Shown in pieces: positions 20,225 through 24,822 of a stretch of DNA of 24,822 bases (position 1 is the first letter of the stretch; every line of letters begins with the position of its first letter). A model generated the notes under the pieces. The model saw nothing but the letters and a program-made list of their open reading frames with translations, was not told the DNA's origin and ran no database searches. The position numbers were made by a program, and so were the translations under genes. The DNA comes from a virus. The stretch is from positions 1 to 24,822 of IMG/VR virus record IMGVR_UViG_3300006752_000213; one strand, written 5' to 3'.

Positions 20225-20619
20225 TGGCCTACACTAAACCCGGATTACGCGAGAGCATTAAGAAGCGCGTAATGGCAGGGTCTAAAGGTGGTAAGGCAGG
20301 TCAGTGGTCAGCCCGTAAAGCCCAACTCGTAGCACAGGAGTACAAGGCTAAAGGAGGCGGCTACTCTGGCGGCAAGACTAGTAATCAAAAGTCTTTATCC
20401 AAGTGGACTAAAGAGGATTGGGGTACTAAGTCAGGCAAGCCGTCAACCCAAGGCAAGAAAGCCACAGGTGAAAGGTATCTCCCTAAGAAAGCTAGGGATT
20501 CTCTTTCCTCTAAGGAATACGCCGCTACCTCGCGGAAGAAACGTGAGGATACAGCTAAAGGGAAGCAGTTTTCTAAGCAGCCCAAGAAGATAGCTAAGAA
20601 GACCTCGAGAAGTAGATGA
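20224..20619 (+). CDS. DUF5872-type very basic protein
   Basis: This is a 131-residue Lys/Arg/Ser-rich protein. The order YTKPGLRESIKKRVMAGSKG, GQWSARKAQLVAQEYKAKGG, SLSKWTKEDWGTKSGK, then GERYLPKKARDSLSS and EYAATSRKKREDTAKG is the DUF5872 pattern, a domain I know from phages and also from large eukaryotic DNA viruses. Function is unknown; the charge points to DNA or RNA binding. It lies between the 37-residue basic protein (TAATG) and the large terminase (ATGA). Confidence 0.8.
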   Translation: MAYTKPGLRESIKKRVMAGSKGGKAGQWSARKAQLVAQEYKAKGGGYSGGKTSNQKSLSKWTKEDWGTKSGKPSTQGKKATGERYLPKKARDSLSSKEYAATSRKKREDTAKGKQFSKQPKKIAKKTSRSR

Positions 20620-21863
20620 ACCTAAACATAAGTCTCCTAGAGTGGCAGAAGAAGGTTTGGAACGACCCCACGCGTTTCAAAGTGGTTGCTGCGGGTCGCC
20701 GGACGGGCAAGTCTCGTTTGGCGGCTTACCTTTTGATAGTCAACGCCCTGAAGTCAGATAAGGGGCAAGTGTTCTATGTCGCCCCCACTCAGGGTCAAGC
20801 TAGGGACATTATGTGGAATCTCCTCTTGGAGATAGGCCAACCCGTTATAGAAAACTCTCACGTTAATAATATGCAGGTCAGGCTGATCAACGGCACTACG
20901 ATTAGCTTGAAAGGTGCGGACAGACCTGAGACTATGCGTGGTGTAAGCCTTAAGTTTCTGGTCATGGACGAATACGCGGACATGAAATCAGATGTTTGGG
21001 AGCTTATCCTTAGACCTGCGTTGACAGACCTGAAGGGCGAGGCTTTATTTATCGGGACACCAATGGGTAGAAATCATTTCTATGAACTCTACAAACAAGC
21101 CAGTTTAGGCACAGACCCCACTTATAAAGCATGGCACTTTACCAGTTACGACAATGACTTACTTGATGAGTCAGAGATAGACGCAGCTAAGCAATCAATG
21201 TCCTCCTATGCCTTCCGGCAGGAGTTTCTTGCTTCCTTCGAGGCTAGAGGCTCTGAGATGTTCAAGGAGGATTGGATTAAGTTTGACGAGGAAGAGCCGA
21301 CTACAGGTGACTACTATGTCGCCATTGACCTCGCGGGCTTTGAGGAGGTCGGCAAAAAGACCCGAAACAAAAAGCTTGACAACACTGCTATATCTATAGT
21401 AAAAGTCGGCGAATATGGATGGTGGGTTTGTGATATAATAGCCGGACGTTGGGAGTTGAATGAGACTGCCCAAAAGATATTTCAGGTTGTTAGGGATTAC
21501 GAACCCGTCTCAGTAGGCATAGAGAAAGGCATAGCCCGTCAGGCTGTGATGTCTCCGCTTACCGATCTTATGAGGAAATATCAGCGTTTCTTCCGTGTTG
21601 AGGAACTGACTCACGGAAACAAGAAGAAGACAGACCGTGTGATGTGGGCATTACAGGGTAGGTTTGAGAATGGCATTTGTACCTTAAACAAAGGTGAGTG
21701 GAATGTCCAATTCTTAGACGAGATATTTCAATTCCCTGATGCTCTAACACACGATGACATGGTGGACGCACTAGCCTACATAGATCAGTTGGCTACTGTG
21801 TCCTACGCGTATGACTTTGAAATTGATGACTACGAAGTCATAGATTCTGTTTCGGGATACTAA
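20616..21863 (+). CDS. terL: Terminase large subunit
   Basis: This is a 415-residue packaging motor and nuclease. The ATPase domain has Walker A AAGRRTGKS (25-33), the YVAPTQGQARDIMW motif, Walker B LKFLVMDEY (113-120, with E119) and the coupling motif FIGTPMGRNHF. The nuclease domain shows YYVAIDLAGF (D238), the RFENGICTLNKG region and HDDMVDALAY near the end, giving the three acidic RNase-H-like sites. It works with the small subunit and the portal encoded directly downstream. The ATG lies in an ATGA overlap. Confidence 0.96.
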   Translation: MNLNISLLEWQKKVWNDPTRFKVVAAGRRTGKSRLAAYLLIVNALKSDKGQVFYVAPTQGQARDIMWNLLLEIGQPVIENSHVNNMQVRLINGTTISLKGADRPETMRGVSLKFLVMDEYADMKSDVWELILRPALTDLKGEALFIGTPMGRNHFYELYKQASLGTDPTYKAWHFTSYDNDLLDESEIDAAKQSMSSYAFRQEFLASFEARGSEMFKEDWIKFDEEEPTTGDYYVAIDLAGFEEVGKKTRNKKLDNTAISIVKVGEYGWWVCDIIAGRWELNETAQKIFQVVRDYEPVSVGIEKGIARQAVMSPLTDLMRKYQRFFRVEELTHGNKKKTDRVMWALQGRFENGICTLNKGEWNVQFLDEIFQFPDALTHDDMVDALAYIDQLATVSYAYDFEIDDYEVIDSVSGY

Positions 21864-21864
21864 T

Positions 21865-23796
21865 ATGCTAGATAGCAACGAAGATCAATTCGGCATAGAA
21901 GAGACGCTAGAGTCTTGGATAATGGAGAAGTGCCGCGAGTGGCGCGACCATTACGAGTCGAACTATGAACAGAAGTTCGATGAATACTACCGTCTATGGC
22001 GAGGAATCTTCTCTGCTGAAGACCGCAACAGAGACTCTGAGCGGTCGCAGATCATATCCCCTGCCCTCCAACAAGCCGTAGAATCTTCTGTCGCAGAGAT
22101 TGAGGAAGCTACCTTTGGTCGTGGTAAGTTCTTTGATATTAAGGATGACGATCAAGAGACAGCAGATGTCGCCTACCTTCGCGACCAACTGACTAAAGAT
22201 TTTAAGAAGAACAAAATCCGCAAGGCTGTTGGAGAGTGTCTAATTAACTCCGCTGTCTACGGTACAGGTATTGCCGAGCTAGTCCTTGAGGAAGTAAAGG
22301 ACATGCGTCCTGCCTCTCGTCCTACAATGGACGGGCAGTTGCAAGAAGTCGGCGTAGAAATGTTCGACAGGACTGTGTGTAAGCTAAGAAGCATCCAACC
22401 ACAGAACTTCCTGATCGACCCTGTAGCTACAAGTGTAGATGAATCCATCGGTGTAGCCATTGATGAGTTTGTCTCTGTACACCAAGTAGAACTCCTACAA
22501 GAGAAAGGGGTGTACAAAGATGTGCCGTTTAACTTCGCTTACCCTGACATCGACTTAGATGCAGACCACGAACTTACCACGCAGCCTACCGAGAAGGTTC
22601 GTCTCACCAAGTATTATGGTCTAGTCCCCCGCCATCTACTTGAGAATGATGATCTTTACGAAGAGGTTGAAGAGCTAGTACCAAGTGACGAAGATAAGAC
22701 CTTTTACGTTGAGGCAATCGTGGTAATAGCGAACGGTGGTACTCTCCTGAAAGCGGAGAAGAACCCGTACATGATGAACGACCGTCCCGTCATTGCATTC
22801 CCGTGGGACGTTGTGCCTAATCGTTTTTGGGGAAGAGGTGTTTGTGAGAAAGGTTATAACTCACAGAAAGCCTTGGACGCAGAACTCCGCGCAAGAATTG
22901 ACGCACTAGCTTTAACAGTCCATCCGATGATGGCTATGGACGCTACCCGTCTGCCTCGTGGAGCAAGACCTGAAGTCAAAGCAGGCAAGATCATTCTTAC
23001 TAATGGCAACCCTGCTGAGGTTCTACAGCCGTTTAACTTCGGTCAGGTTAATCAAATCACCTTCGCGCAAGCAGGTGAGTTGCAGAAGATGGTACAGACT
23101 GCCACAGGCGCTATAGACTCTGCGGGTATTCCCGGCTCTATCAATGGTGAGTCTACGGCGGCAGGAATTTCAATGTCTCTCGGGGCTATCATCAAACGCC
23201 ACAAGCGTACACTGATTAACTTCCAAGAATCATTCTTGATTCCGTTTGTCTCTAAAGCTGCTTATAGGTATATGCAGTTTGAGCCTGAGATTTATCCTGT
23301 TGCGGATTATCAGTTTGAAGTGTCTTCTTCTCTAGGGATTATTGCCCGAGAGTATGAAGTTACTCAGTTGGTACAACTGCTACAGACTATGGGTCAAGAC
23401 TCACCTCTGTATCCTACATTGATTCAGTCCATCATAGACAACATGAATCTCTCGAACAGAGAAGAGTTAATCCAAGCTCTTGCTCAGGCGGGACAACCCT
23501 CACCTGAACAGCAACAAGCTCAACAGGCTGCACAGCAAGCACAGGCGGCCTTCCAACAATCACAGACCAACGCACTCAACGGTCAGGCTGCGGAGTCTCA
23601 AGCGCGAGCAGGTAAGATTGCGGCAGAGACTAAAGCTATTCCTGTTGAGTTGGAAACAGATCAGATCAAAGCCATCACCTCTAACCTCAAGGTGGGTGAC
23701 GCAGATGACCGTGAGTTTGAAAGAAGACTCAAGGTCGCAGACACAGCTCTTAAAGAGAAGAGGCTAAATCTTGACGCAGCAAAGGCTATATCCTAA
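21865..23796 (+). CDS. Portal protein
   Basis: This is a 643-residue podovirus portal. The N-terminus has WIMEKCREWRDHYESNYEQK and LWRGIFSAEDRNRDSERSQI, followed by SPALQQAVESSVAEIEEATF, the usual portal start. WDVVPNRFWGRGVCEKGYNS and the NGESTAAGISMSLGA region form the crown and stem core. The C-terminus is a Gln/Ala-rich coiled coil (from about residue 545), as in portals with a long barrel. It follows terL by one base and leads into a TAATG overlap. Confidence 0.93.
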   Translation: MLDSNEDQFGIEETLESWIMEKCREWRDHYESNYEQKFDEYYRLWRGIFSAEDRNRDSERSQIISPALQQAVESSVAEIEEATFGRGKFFDIKDDDQETADVAYLRDQLTKDFKKNKIRKAVGECLINSAVYGTGIAELVLEEVKDMRPASRPTMDGQLQEVGVEMFDRTVCKLRSIQPQNFLIDPVATSVDESIGVAIDEFVSVHQVELLQEKGVYKDVPFNFAYPDIDLDADHELTTQPTEKVRLTKYYGLVPRHLLENDDLYEEVEELVPSDEDKTFYVEAIVVIANGGTLLKAEKNPYMMNDRPVIAFPWDVVPNRFWGRGVCEKGYNSQKALDAELRARIDALALTVHPMMAMDATRLPRGARPEVKAGKIILTNGNPAEVLQPFNFGQVNQITFAQAGELQKMVQTATGAIDSAGIPGSINGESTAAGISMSLGAIIKRHKRTLINFQESFLIPFVSKAAYRYMQFEPEIYPVADYQFEVSSSLGIIAREYEVTQLVQLLQTMGQDSPLYPTLIQSIIDNMNLSNREELIQALAQAGQPSPEQQQAQQAAQQAQAAFQQSQTNALNGQAAESQARAGKIAAETKAIPVELETDQIKAITSNLKVGDADDREFERRLKVADTALKEKRLNLDAAKAIS

Positions 23797-23930
23797 TGGT
23801 TTCGCAAAGAGAGTTGCAGGAGGTCGTTACACAGATCAACGGCATCCTAGAACGCCTAGACAAAAGAATCACGGCGTTAGAAAAGAAGCAAGAGACTCCA
23901 AAGAAACAAGGGCGACCTAAGAATGGATAA
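23796..23930 (+). CDS. 44-residue coiled-coil protein
   Basis: This is a short frame from ATG 23796 (TAATG overlap with portal) to TAA 23928-23930. The product is one amphipathic helix with heptads (LQEVVTQINGILERLDKRI) and a basic tail KKQGRPKNG that resembles half an AT-hook. It is in the usual place of a portal accessory or head-assembly helper. Function is unknown. Confidence 0.72.
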   Translation: MVSQRELQEVVTQINGILERLDKRITALEKKQETPKKQGRPKNG

Positions 23931-24162
23931 AGCAACAGAAAAGTATTATGACGACCTTCAGGGAATGTTTATGACTGACGGTTGGAAAGAATTGATGAAA
24001 GAGCTAAGTGCCAATGCTCTTCAGATAAATTCAGTTGAGGCAACAAAAGACAACGAGGATTTGTACTTCCGTAAAGGACAGTTAAACATTCTCTCTTTTA
24101 TCCTTAACTTAGAATCTACGGTTGACCATTTACAGAAAGAGGATAGCAATGAAGGTGTTTGA
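23923..24162 (+). CDS. Small conserved phage head-region protein
   Basis: This is a 79-residue helical protein. The segment YFRKGQLNILSFILNLE is familiar from small proteins found between portal and scaffold genes of many podoviruses, but has no assigned role. It overlaps both neighbours by 8 and 14 bp. Confidence 0.75.
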   Translation: MDKATEKYYDDLQGMFMTDGWKELMKELSANALQINSVEATKDNEDLYFRKGQLNILSFILNLESTVDHLQKEDSNEGV

Positions 24163-24376
24163 TTTTCAGTGTGAAGAAGGCCACATACATGAGGCTTTTG
24201 TGAAGACTGACGAAGACCGTCCTTGTCCCGACTGTGGTGGAAACAGTAGTAAGGTTATCTCTGCACCTCGTGTAGTCCTTGACCCAATATCCGGTGCGTT
24301 TCCGGGCGCTACGATGAAGTGGGCAAAAGACAGGCAGCAGAAGATAAAAAAAGAACGCAAGGTAGCCGAGCAATAG
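24149..24376 (+). CDS. Zinc-ribbon protein (FmdB-like)
   Basis: This is a 75-residue protein starting at ATG 24149-24151, with AGAGGA before it; a longer frame from 24122 has no ribosome site. The N-terminal half is a zinc ribbon (FDFQCEEGHIHEAFV ... CPDCGG), and then a conserved phage tail motif RVVLDPISGAFPGATMKW and a basic helix follow. Such proteins sit beside portal and scaffold genes in many podoviruses. Role unknown; a head-assembly factor is likely. Confidence 0.8.
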   Translation: MKVFDFQCEEGHIHEAFVKTDEDRPCPDCGGNSSKVISAPRVVLDPISGAFPGATMKWAKDRQQKIKKERKVAEQ

Positions 24377-24426
24377 TCCCACTTCGGGGTAGCTAGAATC
24401 GGTCTTGTTAGTTATGGAGTTAAATA

Positions 24427-24822
24427 GTGGCACAATTAATTGATGAAGTTACGCAAGAGGTAGATGAAACACAGAACGAAGAAGCGGTCTTAGAGGAAAC
24501 TCCCGAGGTAGCCGCAGAAGACGACTTACCCGAGCAGTACCGTAATAAAACGGCTGCTGAGTTGGTTAAGATGCACCAAGAGGCAGAGTCTCGCATCGGT
24601 CAACAGGGTGAAGAAGTCGGCAAGTTAAGAAGCGTTGTTGATGATTTCATTCTTAAGCAGACAAAATCAACTGAACCGGAAGAGGCTGAGGAGATAGACT
24701 ACTTCGCTGACCCCGACAAAGCTGTAGAACACAAGATTGCAAACCATCCAACCATTAAACAGTTGGAGCAGTTAGGTGTTCAGATGCAACAAAGTCAGAC
24801 TCTCTCTGCGTTACAGCAGAAG
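24427..24822 (+). CDS. Scaffold protein, 3' end cut by window edge
   Basis: The first 132 codons of a head scaffold candidate start at GTG 24427. The N-terminus is very acidic, and DLPEQYRNKTAAELVKMHQE followed by AESRIGQQGEEVGKLRS is the typical opening of podovirus scaffolds. A further acidic, helical stretch runs to the edge. The frame is open at 24822. The upstream 50 bp hold no gene. The major capsid gene should follow outside the window. Confidence 0.85.
   Translation, partial: MAQLIDEVTQEVDETQNEEAVLEETPEVAAEDDLPEQYRNKTAAELVKMHQEAESRIGQQGEEVGKLRSVVDDFILKQTKSTEPEEAEEIDYFADPDKAVEHKIANHPTIKQLEQLGVQMQQSQTLSALQQK

Noticed and set aside
21434-21439. TATAAT box inside terL
   Set aside because: It lies inside the coding sequence with no -35 box and no gene start nearby.
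1-24822. Temperate lifestyle
   Set aside because: Lambda-like recombination genes hint at it, but no integrase, attachment site or CI-type repressor is visible; the LexA box alone is not enough.
1-24822. tRNA genes
   Set aside because: I found no cloverleaf with a T-loop and acceptor stem in the few intergenic stretches.

Overview
This window is most of the genome of a tailed DNA phage with a short-tailed (podovirus-like) virion. The evidence is the gene set: large terminase, portal, scaffold, an adaptor and nozzle pair resembling T7 gp11/gp12, and three large ejection-type proteins. Genes are packed with ATGA or TAATG overlaps. No DNA polymerase, RNA polymerase, integrase or major capsid gene is visible. 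A near-consensus gammaproteobacterial LexA box (CTGT-N8-ACAG) in the control region suggests, but does not prove, a gammaproteobacterial host.

Layout. (1) Positions 1-9080, rightward: a collagen-like structural protein cut by the left edge, adaptor, nozzle, a small fibre-like protein and three internal/ejection proteins. The block ends at an intrinsic terminator (9094-9128) that lies inside the 3' end of the convergent DUF3310 gene. (2) Positions 9077-12020, leftward: a block like the lambda nin region, with an HTH protein, NinB-like and NinG-like proteins, a PD-(D/E)XK nuclease, a MazG-like pyrophosphohydrolase, DUF3310 and small unknowns. It lies behind a leftward intrinsic terminator (12031-12052). 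(3) Positions 12059-14054, leftward: a recombination module of ERF annealing protein, YqaJ-type exonuclease and a miniature SSB-like protein. (4) Positions 14084-16049, leftward: a replication module of primase zinc finger, winged-helix initiator and DnaB-type helicase, with an iteron-like array inside the initiator gene. (5) Positions 16130-18773, leftward: an HTH plus sigma-region-4 regulator and nine small early genes, several with a shared AAGGGGAA-type leader. (6) Positions 18774-19355: a non-coding divergent control region with a LexA-like box inside a leftward promoter, five GTGTTAC repeats, paired palindromic repeats, two G-quadruplex motifs and a Z-DNA-prone tract. (7) Positions 19356-24822, rightward: AT-hook protein (probable small terminase), lysozyme, two very basic small proteins, large terminase, portal, three small genes including a zinc ribbon, and a scaffold cut by the right edge.

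The right edge stops in the scaffold, and the left edge starts in a gene just upstream of the adaptor. The capsid gene therefore probably lies between the two edges of a circular or circularly permuted map. I infer that early leftward transcription is damage-responsive, that replication uses the host polymerase with a phage initiator and helicase, and that late rightward transcription makes the particle. No single gene cluster looks like a wholly new defence or mobile system. The most unusual material is the control region, the in-gene origin candidate and several regulatory hairpins.
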